Source: Neodontobutis hainanensis
Lineage: Eukaryota; Chordata; Actinopteri; Gobiiformes; Odontobutidae
Direction of reading: 5' to 3'
Length of the DNA: 64,000 nucleotides
NCBI GenBank assembly: GCA_024349245.1
Contig: JALDNG010000462.1
Location: 30,001-94,000 of the forward strand
Part shown: positions 30,420-40,238 of the stretch, piece after piece
Position numbering within the stretch: the stretch's first letter is position 1
Layout of the letters: each line of letters begins with the position of its first letter
Program-made: the position numbers and the translations under genes
Notes under the pieces: generated by a model
The model's input: the letters and a program-made list of their open reading frames with translations, nothing else
The model's database searches: none
What the model was told of the DNA's origin: nothing

Positions 30420-30929
30420 TTACAAAGTTAGCATCTCATACCAAGAATCTTGTTCAGCTGCATAGTCTTTGTATGAATTTTGTAGTTGTCCTCCTATTAA
30501 TATTGTCAGTACGTCTGTATAGTCTCCATACTCCCTCCCAAAGTCCGCTGATGTGTCTCTAATGTGGTTTTTTCCCTCCCCTTTTAACTTCTTATGTGTG
30601 CTAAATAAAATGTCCAGTCCTAATTTTACAGTCACCATTTCTAATTTGGCTTTAGTAAAGAAAGGAGTACATACACCTGCAGCAGAGTTAACCATATCAT
30701 ATCTATACATCAAATAAACTTCATCTCTTTCTATAATCAATCCTAAAGGCAAAGTAAAAACATGTTTTAACCATTTTCTACAAACATTTAATTCAAGTCG
30801 TAATTCTACTGGGGGTGGAGGTAAAGGATAACCTCGTGACTGCACCGAAATAATATGATATTGTACATACGTTTTTGATTTACTAATTAATATTGGCCCG
30901 TAAGGCAATTTATTTAGAACCTCTTGCAA
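30420..30929 (-). CDS. Unassigned ORF after env, accessory-like (ORF-X1)
   Basis: I do not recognise this protein. The frame is open for about 170 residues from 30929, and back to a stop near 30980 if no ATG is required. It has a Pro run (PLPPPPVELRL), a basic-aromatic stretch (CRKWLKHVF), a hydrophobic TLPLGLII and an acidic C-terminus. No membrane anchor, zinc motif or enzyme motif is visible. It lies directly after the env tail, in the retroviral sense direction, where complex retroviruses keep accessory genes. No clear ATG was found, so it may be translated from a spliced mRNA. A chance ORF is less likely given its length and the survival of a second ORF next to it. Confidence 0.5.
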   Translation of the reverse strand: MQEVLNKLPYGPILISKSKTYVQYHIISVQSRGYPLPPPPVELRLELNVCRKWLKHVFTLPLGLIIERDEVYLMYRYDMVNSAAGVCTPFFTKAKLEMVTVKLGLDILFSTHKKLKGEGKNHIRDTSADFGREYGDYTDVLTILIGGQLQNSYKDYAAEQDSWYEMLTL

Positions 30930-31019
30930 TTCATCATTAAACTGTCCATTATCTAAACCGTTTTTCCGTCCTCTTCATTTCCTTCTTTTTCTAACAAGCA
31001 TTATTATTTTTCCCCAAAT

Positions 31020-31889
31020 TCTGACAAAACCTTTATTTCTTCATAAACAGATTCTTCTTCATCCACGGGTGTTAGTTGTATGTCATCTCTGGCGTAAATA
31101 GGGAACTCGGCAGTGGCTCTATGGGTAGAGCGTTCGTCCTTCAACCGGAAGGTATGCGGTTTGATTCTCACTCTCCCCACAGTTCATACAGTCGTTGTGC
31201 CCTTGGGCAAGACACTTAACCCACATTGCCTCCAGTGGCTGAAACACTGGGTAATTACTGTAGAACAATGCAAGTCGCTTTGGATAAAAGCGTCAGCTAA
31301 ATGAATAAATGTAAAAATGTAAATGTCCAGGAAATATGTTTGCAGCTCGACTGAATATTAGTTTCATAACCGGCAATGCACAACACAAAACAACCATGGC
31401 TATTAATATAATCCCTCCAATTGCTAATCCTATAATTTGAAGTATCTTTGACCAGGATAACTGACTTAACCATTGTGTAAATTCCTCTAGCCCTTTAGGT
31501 TTGGTATTCCAATTAGAACTTAACACATGCTCATTTCTTAATTGCCTCAAATGTTTTAAAGCTTTTGTAAGATTTCCCTCATCAGCTGTATGCATAGGAA
31601 TGGCTGTACAACATTCTCTATCTATCAATTCACAAACACCTTGTTCTTCTGCTAACATTCCATCCAAAACAAACCTGTTTTGTAATGTCATTAATGAAGT
31701 CGCATGCACCTGTTGTCCGAGCCCCTCAATAGCATCTATAGTCCAGTTTATAAACCTCTGTTGATTGTACCATAAGTAATTAATCCATCTGCTATTACGG
31801 GCCGTGCTTGCAGCGTTAGCAGCCTGCCCTACCCAAGGTAACCAACCAAATGTCTCTCCAGAAATAATGTACACGGCTGAGTCTCCCAT
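31020..31889 (-). pseudogene. Retroviral env, transmembrane-subunit remnant
   Basis: The frame at 31293-31889 has a hydrophobic N-terminal stretch, then MTLQNRFVLDGMLAEE with CELIDRECC, the LQNR immunosuppressive-type region and the CX6CC disulphide motif. A membrane span follows (IIGLAIGGIILIAMVV). After the span a SINE (31105-31320) cuts the cytoplasmic tail. An open piece on its other side (about 31025-31095) is acidic, with a YEEI word and a stop, and is probably the original tail end. Broken from the surface part by a frameshift. Confidence 0.75.
31105..31320 (+). mobile_element. tRNA-derived SINE inside the env tail
   Basis: The head GCTCTATGGGTAGAGCG (from 31116) resembles box A, and GGTTTGATTCT near 31159 resembles box B. 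CCTTGGGCAAGACACTTAACC follows, and the 3' end is TTTGGATAAAAGCGTC with a short AT-rich repeat. It is antisense to env. Confidence 0.75.
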
Positions 31890-32472
31890 TTTCCTTCTGT
31901 GCTTCTGGTCTGTCTAATGCTAGGTAGGTTATACTTTCTTTTTAACTCTATCACCACCACCTGACTCGTTAGCATAACAGGTGCACAAATACCAGTCCAA
32001 TTTTTAGGTAAGGTAACTCTAATGCTACTCATATCATCGCATAACCAGAATATGTCTGCCAAAGGCTGTGTTCCCCTTGCTAACATAGGCAGTCCATACT
32101 GCGTAATAAATGTGTTATTGTGTATAACCCTCAAATATCTGCCATCTTCAATGACCTGGTCACAATGAATGGCAGCCCTGTTAGTTGTTTTGCACATATA
32201 CAATCTGGCCTCACTTGCATAACCTGGTCTGTGACGTGCTGGTAGCTTCCTATATTCACATTTAATTCTATGATCCATAAATGCATTTGCCCACATTGCG
32301 GCTCGATTGAATAACCTCTTGCGACACAAAACGGATGTATTATTTCGATTACAAGGGGTATCCAAGCCTCTATCTCAGATTTTATTGTTCTTGGACATAT
32401 TGTTAAATCATCTGAACAACTTCCTCTGGAAACGTGATGTAAGGCCCTTTCGTCTATAACGCTTTGGGCCAC
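31829..32472 (-). pseudogene. Retroviral env, surface-subunit remnant
   Basis: Two overlapping frames (32131-32472 and 31829-32365) show a frameshift within the surface subunit. Visible features are several Cys and N-glycosylation sequons (for example in NNTFITQ and PKNWTGICAP). The WTG-x-C-AP pattern is typical of the end of fish gamma/epsilon-type surface subunits, shortly before the cleavage site. A second frame change near 31860-31890 separates it from the transmembrane part. It would sit on the virion or cell surface if intact. No signal peptide was identified. Confidence 0.65.
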
Positions 32473-32649
32473 ATCAGTTTCCAGCGCACAGTCACTATCC
32501 TACCCTTTCCTACACTTGCTCTCACTCCCAGACACACTTACACAAACCCTTTGTCCCTTTCTGTCCCTCCACTCCCCACCCAACTGAGTTTGTCCCATTT
32601 GTACTAATTACTTTCAAGTTTGCAAAGTGCTTGTGTTTTTTTGGCCTCA

Positions 32650-34180
32650 TCAGTTCACTCAAATGCTCAGTTTACTGTCTGTTCTGTCTTGGTCTTACAT
32701 CATGAACAGAAACACATGTGCACACAGACACCAAACACACTCGTCACTTGGAATGTGCGTGGAAAAAAAAAACTTTATCAAATGAAAGCAGACATGCGCT
32801 TCCTCTAGGAAACACACTTCAAACTCAAACCTAGAGCATCTGCAGTCCAAAGATTTTGGCAGAATATATTCATGCACATACAACAGCAGACAGTGAGGAC
32901 TATCAATCTTAATACACAATAAACTTCTATGTATTACCTCTCAACAATAAGTGACTCTGAGGGACACTATGTCATCATCACTGGCTCCAGATCTAAGCAC
33001 AAACTCACAATAGTCAACATATACGGCCCTAACAGCCATGATCCCTCTTTCTTCCAGAATATCTTCTCAAAACTCAACAAAGCTACAACAAAGCTAATAG
33101 AATCATTGCTGGAGATTTTAATCCAGTCGTGGATTCAAAGGTGATGCTCACACACTGCAGGACATAACAGTGGCCCTCCACAGACACAGTAAAACAATCC
33201 ATGAAAGAGTTGGGACTTGGCGATAGTTGGAGAGTGTCAGAGCCTCACAAAAGACAATACACACACTCTTCTGCTGTACATCACTCCTCCTCCTGAATCC
33301 ATTATATCCTCATATGCAACACTCTTCTATCAAACAGAAAACAAATCACAATTCAGCCCATTTCAATCAGTAACAGTCCAACATTACAAATGAATTACTA
33401 CAGCAAACCCCCTCAAGATGGCGCTCCAGCCTTTCACGACTCAAAGACCCTTCATTCAAAGCAATGATGCACCACTTTCATTGCAACCCCTCCATAAAGC
33501 TCTTCTTCAGACGCCCAACAATAAAAGCCAAGGACCAGGCAGCTTACCCGAATTCTAGAAACATTTTTGGACTCTATTCTGAGCACTTTTCATCCGCACT
33601 GTCACTGAAATCAAAAGTACATCCCACATTCCTCGGCACATGAACACAGCAACCATAACAATACTTCTCAAAGCAGATAAAGAGCCAAGCTAAGCCACTA
33701 GTTACAGAGCCCTCTCATTACTCAACACACATTTGAAAATGATCACTAAAGCACTCAGACCCGGCGAGAAAAACTTACACCGCTGTTAATTCAGCCCAAA
33801 GAAACAAAAAAAGAAAGTCCTCCTCAGACAAGCTGCGTAGATTCTTCCACCTCATCAACATGTGCCGTCAGTCAAAGATTAACACTATCATTACTTCATT
33901 AGAGGCAAAGAAGACCTTCCACAAGGTCAACTGGACTTTCCTCTTCCACACACTCCATTAATCTGGCTTCAGGGACTCATTCATCCATTGGATTAAGAGC
34001 CTCTACAGCTCACCCAAAGACACAGTCAGTAATATTAAGTATTTGGGTATTAGAATTTCCTCCAGGATGTCAGAGTGGCTCATACTCAATCATAATCCTC
34101 TGCTCAAAATAATAGAAGATGACCTGGGATGTTTGACAAACCTACCACTTTCATTAATTGGACTAGTGTCCCCTGGACAA
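32650..34180 (+). mobile_element. L1-like LINE, decayed
   Basis: Plus-strand pieces follow ORF2 order. LVTWNVRGKKK (32740) is the endonuclease start, followed by RFL and ETHFKL, then HKLTIVNIYGPNSHDPSFFQ with GDF after a frameshift (32929-33130). A long damaged middle follows. Near 33900 EAKKTFHKVNWTFLF corresponds to the L1 RT motif SLDAEKAFDKVEW. YLGIRIS and PLLKIIEDDL (34040-34110) come from the post-RT part. The ETHL- and NIYGPN-type words mark the L1/Tx1 group. Internal deletions and stops are numerous. Confidence 0.7.
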
Positions 34181-35579
34181 AGATCAGGTTTAGAACAGGT
34201 TTTATCAGGTCCAGGTTTTTTTAAGTTTGGTCCAGGTTTTATCAGATTTAGAGCATGTTTTATCAAGTTTAGTCCAGGTAGTTACTCTTTTTGAATGACT
34301 GTTGCTTCCTGTTTTTCAGCAGAATTAGCACCGCCCACCTTGTCCTCCAGGTTGAGTGCTATTGGCTGTTGACTGCACAGGCCACACCCAGTGATCAGTG
34401 GTTAAGTTTTTAACCTGGGCTGAGAGAGAAAGTTGAACCAGTGTGAAACAAATGAAGCCAAAGTTTTGGATTTGTTTGGTTTGATCCAAACTTACTCGAC
34501 TCTGAGTTTGTTCAACTCTCTTGGTGCAACAGCCTCAGGATCCTTCCTTCAGAGGCAGCTCCAGAGTCAGGTCTGAAGTCAAGGCTAGAGTCTAACTCCA
34601 CATGAGCGTCTTTTGGAACAGGCTTCAAGTGGCCAAGCTGCAGCTTCAAAAGCCCCGCCCCCTTTTTCAATCCAAATAAAACCACACTTTTAATGGAAAT
34701 GTTTCTTTAAGTTGTGTTTGTTCTAAGCAGTTGTGAACAGTTGAATTAGTGACATAAACATATGTCTTTTCTGATGAATGCAGTGTGTTGTGTTTAAGTG
34801 ATTTAGAAAAGCTCAGATCATATTTGACACATTTATTTACAGCTCAAGTTAATATAGTCTCAGTAAATGGTGACGACAACTGAGTTAAAACCTCAGCAAC
34901 ACCAACTGAAAACTCAACTGTGTCATTTATGAGAAACAATATCACAATAGAATATTTCCATTGATAGAACAAACATACTCTTGGATTTAAACTGAAAACC
35001 TCCGTCTCTAAGCACTTCCTCTTGTATTGGACTTATTTTAGAAAGACTTGTGGTGCATTGTGGGAAGGTGATGAGTTCAGCTGAAGTGCTTTTCTACATT
35101 TTGGGGACAATATAGTGGTTTTGTAAGACGTCACACATGTCCATAAATCCAATAATAACAGTTCCACATGAACAGCAGCAGGAATGAGGTTGTTACTGTG
35201 GAGTGTTTTCTCATTTCACTTTATTGTCATTTCTCACAGGATTTCAACCCAAATCACATTTATCTGTGTCATATTTCAAATCCACCTTTATATTAATGAA
35301 GTGTACAGAAGCACTTGTGGAGACAAATGCTGTGATTGATCCTTCTCTACAAACACAATGAGACCAACATGAGATTGATGTCATCAGTTTGTTTCTGTGT
35401 GGGATCTGTCTCTGTCAAAGAAACTGGAAAAGAACTGTTCCTCTGTTTTATCCAATCAGACCAGCTCAAACTCAAAATACAAAGTCCATCTCTGATCATT
35501 TAAGTGAGTCTTTTCTAACATGTGTGAGTGTGTGAGGTCAGGTAGACTGGACTATCTGATCAGCAGTGAGGATGTTTCT
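34181..35579. other. 3' flank of NLR copy B
   Basis: 34180-34290 has tandem CAGGTTTTATCAGGTTTAG-type words like those at 13800-13900. 34340-34500 matches 13980-14130. 34500-35040 is unique, with no gene. 35037-35579 is almost identical to 14140-14695, the NLR 3' UTR region. Confidence 0.65.
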
Positions 35580-36136
35580 CTACAAGAGGACACTCTCAGA
35601 GTCCCTCAGAGTTAACAATGACACAGAGGATCTAACATACCAGAGGCTAAACCCAGGAAACAGAGTCTGAGTGAATGTGGTGTTGAAGGTGTGGAGGTGG
35701 GTCAGTTGGTCAGAGGAGACTGTGTAGAAGGACAGAGAGCCAGCAGGACAGTCCACATACACTGCTACTGTCCCAGAAGAGGACGGGGGGTGAGGGAGGA
35801 GGGTGTGGTTTTTATTATGATAAACATAGTAACCATCTTTAGAGAAGGACAGACGCCAGGACTGATCATTGAATCCAAACCCACTGTCATGACTGAGTCC
35901 TTTCCTTCTGATTCCTCTGTAAGACACTGATATAGAAACCCCTCCGCTCCACTGGACCTCCCAGTAACAGCGACCAGTCAGACCAGTCGAACACAGCAGC
36001 TGTTCCCAGCCCTCAAATCTGTCCTGATGATCTGGATATGGCTGCTCCTCTTCCACCTATGTCACCTTCTTGTTGTTGTCAGACAGTTTGAGGCGTCTGT
36101 GAGCTGTGTTTGGATCCAGTGTGAGTTCACAGAAAT
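35580..36136 (-). pseudogene. B30.2 (PRY-SPRY) exon with premature stop, NLR copy B
   Basis: Same acceptor and start as copy A (YFCELTLDPNTAHRRLKLSD, counting the split Tyr). Where copy A reads VTRVKEEQ, this copy reads VT-stop-VEEEQ (TAG at 36057-36059). The rest stays open: YPDHQDRFEGWEQLL, GRCYWEVQWSGG, NDQSWRLSFSKDGYYV, GTVAVYVDCPAGSL and LFPGFSLW to a stop at 35580. It ends about six codons later than copy A because of base changes at the 3' end. Confidence 0.88.
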
Positions 36137-37365
36137 CTGATGGAGACAAGACACAATACAGCTGCAGTTAGTCCTCTGTCCTCTCTGAACACATGAGATT
36201 AACACAAATGTACAAGGTTCTGTTTGATGGAAAAGTCATATTAGAAGAAAGACTTGTGTTTGGAGGAGCTTTAAACTCTTCTTCTACTGTTTATTGCTGT
36301 AGGACATAAAGCAGCTCCTAAAGCTCCAGCCTCTGACGTCACTACACAGGAGTTTATTCACTTCTCTGTGCTTCATGGAAATGGACATCAGTCACATTTC
36401 TTTGACACATTTGACTCAATAGTTGTTCTATTGGATGGAAACACAGAACAAAGTGTGTTGAAGCTGCAGCAGTGGTTCTGATGGTGCTTGGTGCAGACAG
36501 TGGCTGAGAGCATGTGGCTCTGTGTTGCAGGAGATTGTTCACAGCTGCTGTCATTTTGCCAGTGTTTGTGTGATATCTGCTGTTGTTCTAGTGATGAGGA
36601 GGACTGACAGCAGAGGCACAGCTCAGAGGAGAACAGCTTATTGTCTCCAGAAGAATCCTTCACATGACTCTTCCTACATGTTTGATCTAAAAGGTTAGTG
36701 CAGTTAAACAGCTCCAAACTGGACTCTTCAGGAGCTGCTTTAATAAGAACTCTAGATTCAGTTCTGACTCGTGTGGACGACACAGTAAAAGGTCACTGCT
36801 GTCCAAGGCTCAGGAAAGAGTTAAGGCACAATCACACATCAATGAGCTCCATGACACATGTTTTTATACAGGCTTCTCCTTCCCATAATGCCTTGTTTCT
36901 CAGAATAAACTAAGCAGCAGCATCGTCCTGGCTCTTTTCTATGTGTCTGATAGATTTAACACTAAAGACCTATGGCTGACTCTCAAAAGCCACCAGACAA
37001 TAAGCATCCTACAGCTTCTCAAACAAAGTGTAAGTATGGCTTACACAGCCATGAGCTTCAGAACAGTGTTGATTATGACACTGATTATTAATAGATGCAT
37101 GAAAACAGAGTTGATTCCATTTAAAGAGCTGTTGTCTGGCTCAGATCTAAATATTCATCTGTTCTGAGGCAAATACATACATCTCTGTGAGACAGTCTTT
37201 ATCACAAATGTTTCAATCAGATCTGGACAGACATCTGCAGTTTGTACAAAAGACAAACTGAGCTTCTCCAATATTTCTGAAGCTTTGAAATCTTTCTGTG
37301 AGTTTAGAGCAAAGCCTGTGGTTCAGAGATGTCTTGGTCTAAATCAATGAGACTGTCACACTTAC
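36137..37365. other. Intron 9 of NLR copy B
   Basis: Matches copy A at both ends (up to about 36490 and from about 37220). The middle, 36500-37200, is B-specific and holds no gene I recognise. Short open frames there lack domains. Confidence 0.6.
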
Positions 37366-37412
37366 ACTTCCTGAGACCTGGTCTGATCCAGTGGACTCCA
37401 GCAGGATCCAGT
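37366..37412 (-). pseudogene. 47-bp linker exon, NLR copy B
   Basis: Encodes LDPAGVHWIRPGLRK, with a CCTTCAG acceptor and GTAAGTG donor; phase fits the last LRR exon and the B30.2 exon. Confidence 0.8.
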
Positions 37413-37869
37413 CTGAAGGAAAACAGAGACATTACATCAGTCTGATCCACACAAGCTTTTCTTTTACATCTCATTGTTCCTCCTGAAGCACTCTTTGAGC
37501 CTCATTTATCAAACATGTGTCTCTGACATTTATCAATCTGAACTTCAGCAGAAGTTCACTCAGATCACATGCAGCTCTGAGCTCCATTTACCACACTTTT
37601 ACAGGATTTTACAATAAACTCAGATTAAACTTCAACAACAATTCACTTTAGAAAGTCACATTAGTTTTTGTTTGTTTGTTCAACAAATGGATCTTTTATG
37701 AGCCTCATGACAAACATGTTTCCTCTAACCTTGTGTCACACATGGATTGAACACAGTAGTGTTAAATGTGACACTACAGTGCACTGGGATGAATGCATCT
37801 GCACAAACAGCAGCTTAACTCAAGAACATCTTAAAGAATGAGCTGGCTTTAGTTTCACATTGGATCAGA

Positions 37870-38420
37870 GGAAATAATGTCAGTGCCATGTCCTTTCTTA
37901 AAGCCAAATTGGTTATTTGTTGTGTATAAATAAGGTTCAAGTCTATTTAAAATAATCCTTTCAAGTATCTTGACAATGAGCTGGCTAATGCGACAGGCTG
38001 ATAGTTGTTAATATCGCTAACTTCCCTGTTTTATCTTTGATCACAGGGACCAAGACAATTGATAGGAGAGAGTCTGGCAGAAGGCCATGAACCAGAAACC
38101 CTGTAAAGCATATTGCCAGAAGAGGTTACAATTTAGTGCTAGAAAACTTTAGATGTTCTGATGTCACTTTGTCTAACCCACTTGATGTGTTATTCAAACA
38201 GCATCACAGACCTCTTGAGGTGTAACTATTACACCTGCATTGCTTACTATGGCCCCGACCACTGTTATATTGCTCTTGACACAATTAAACAGGTCATAAT
38301 AGATTTTATGCCAGAGCTGACAGATATTTTTGGAACCACCATACCATTCACACTAAATGGGAGAGAGGTTCTACAGTTGTTGAGCATTCGGACCTCTTTC
38401 CAGAAGTCATGATAACTAAT
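37870..38420 (-). mobile_element. LINE reverse-transcriptase fragment
   Basis: The minus strand reads, with frame changes, LVPVIKDKTGK, SDINNYQPVALAS, LERIILNRLEPYLYTT and NQFGFKKGHGTD, which are RT motifs 1-2a of fish non-LTR elements. An upstream piece is encoded by 38160-38420. No catalytic YADD remains. It lies in an intron of NLR copy B and is absent from copy A. Confidence 0.65.
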
Positions 38421-38679
38421 GTTTTGTAGTTTTGATGCAAGCGAATCTGACCTAAGGTTTGTTTAGGTTTGTTTGAAACAGGCGAGCCTTTCAACTGTTG
38501 TTATTTCTCATTACATGTTTAGCCTTTTTAATTTCTGTACTCACTGCTTTGCACTGATTGTACTTGCCAGATGTTAAAGACAGTGACAAGAGGAGCATAG
38601 AGCTCAATAACCAACTGTGCATCGTCTTGAATCCCTTGTTTTTAATGGAAACACAACAGCCTGGCTGTGATGAGAGTAC

Positions 38680-38853
38680 CTGAGAGTGTCCAGTCTGCAG
38701 AGGGGGTCTTCCTGTAGAGCAGACAGGAGCTTAACTCCTGTGTCTCCTGGATGGTTGTAGCTCAGATCCAGCTCTCTCAGATGGGAGGGGTTGGACCTCA
38801 GAGCTGAGGCCAGAGAAGCACAGCCTTCCTCTGAGATCAGACAACCTGAGAGT
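38680..38853 (-). pseudogene. LRR exon (last), NLR copy B
   Basis: 174 bp, phase 2 in and out, with LSGCLISEEGCASLASAL and LRELDLSYNHPGDTGVKLL. Almost identical to 18703-18876. The donor is GTACTC. Confidence 0.88.
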
Positions 38854-38988
38854 CTGCAAACACACAACATTATGCAGATCATCAGTAACAGGTCTAAACA
38901 TTAACAGGTCAAACTCCAGCACATTTAGAGACTAAAATCAAGCTCATAAACATTTCAGACTCCTGACCTGAGATTGTTTAGTAAAATA

Positions 38989-39117
<129 letters not shown>

Positions 39118-39174
39118 AAAAATATATATATATTTAAACAGTATTTTTTTTACATTAAAGTTTTTACTCCTGAC

Positions 39175-39348
39175 CTGAGCTGTTCCAGTTTACAGTGAGG
39201 ACTCTTCTGTAAAACAGACAACATCTTCAGCCCTGAGTCCTTCAAGTCGTTGTTACTGAGGTCCAGTTCTCTCAGACTAGAGGACTGGGAGCTGAGGACT
39301 GAGGACAGAGCTTCACAGCTTCTCTCCGACAGGTTACAGCTGCTCAGT
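39175..39348 (-). pseudogene. LRR exon (second), NLR copy B
   Basis: 174 bp with LSSCNLSERSCEALSSVLSS and LRELDLSNNDLKDSGLKML. Differs from 39995-40168 at only a handful of bases (LQKSPHCKLEQL against the LKSPHC form), so it is a recent exon duplicate. Phase 2 on both sides lets it add in frame. Confidence 0.88.
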
Positions 39349-39599
39349 CTGGAGAAGAAAGGGACAGGAAAAGTAAACAAAAAATCTGGAAGTTACACTA
39401 CATAACTTACAATTAATTTAAATAACTTTAAAATTATATTTTAATTATTTATTATGACTTTGGACTGACCTTTAAAATCCTTTTATACAAATCTAATGTT
39501 TTTTTTTATTTATTTTTAAGCTAATGGGAGGAAAAACTTTACTCGGACAAATTGTAATGATTAAATTTTTTTATTTATATATTAATAACTTATACATTT

Positions 39600-39945
39600 G
39601 AGAGGTGAGTTCAAAACCCGTCCAATTCAAACATCTTGCCCACTCTGGTCTTTCTGTGAGGAGTCTGCATGTCCCCCACGTGTTACCGTGGGTTCTCTCC
39701 AGGTACTCCAGCTTCCTCCCACCATTCAAAGACATAATTGTATAAGTTAATTGCCAACTTGGCAAGTGTCTCTAGTGAATAAATGTAAGAGTGAATGGTT
39801 GTCTGTCACTGTCTGTCTCTAAAGTCCGCCCTGTGACTAACTGGCCATTTTCCATGGTGTACCTGCCTAAGTCCCAAAGCTGCTGGGATAGGCTCCAGTC
39901 ACCCGCAACATCTAATGGGACTAAGCGAAAAGTAAATAAATGGAT
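39600..39945 (+). mobile_element. tRNA-derived SINE, 5'-truncated
   Basis: Starts inside the head at GTGAGTTCAAAACCC. It then has GTCTGCATGTCCCCCACGTG, ACCGTGGGTTCTCTCC and AGCTGGGATAGGCTCCAG-type text, and ends in an AAGTAAATAAATGGATG tail. Same family as 22036-22446, but inserted in a different place, between the two near-identical LRR exons. Confidence 0.7.
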
Positions 39946-39994
39946 GACTCATTTGAGAGGAAAAAAGTTAAAGACAAATTAAATCCAACCAAAC

Positions 39995-40168
39995 CTGAGT
40001 TGTTCCAGTTTACAGTGAGGACTCTTCAGTCCAACAGACAACATCTTCAGCCCTGAGTCCTTCAAGTCGTTGTTACTGAGGTCCAGTTCTCTCAGACTAG
40101 AGGACTGGGAGCTGAGGACTGAGGACAGAGCTTCACAGCTTCTCTCCGACAGGTTACAGCTGCTCAGT
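39995..40168 (-). pseudogene. LRR exon (first), NLR copy B
   Basis: 174 bp joined to the NACHT exon in phase 2. It reads LSSCNLSERSCEALSSVLSS and LRELDLSNNDLKDSGLKML. The acceptor is CTCTCCAG and the donor CTCAG|GTTTGG. Confidence 0.88.
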
Positions 40169-40238
40169 CTGGAGAGGAAAGATTTTTGAATTGTAGAAGT
40201 GTATTTAAATGTAACTCAGTAAAATAGACATTACTCAC

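Larger units (their letters stand above)
28740..32500 (-). mobile_element. Endogenous retrovirus, 3' part (env, extra ORFs, LTR)
   Basis: Minus-strand order: env surface part, env transmembrane part, two unassigned ORFs, an LTR-like region. No gag or pol precedes env; at 32500 the sequence passes into a pyrimidine-rich stretch and then a LINE, so the 5' half is missing. Env is broken by frameshifts and a SINE, so the copy is old. The transmembrane type (CX6CC) points to a gamma- or epsilon-like retrovirus rather than a foamy virus. The two ORFs after env suggest a complex retrovirus. Confidence 0.72.
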
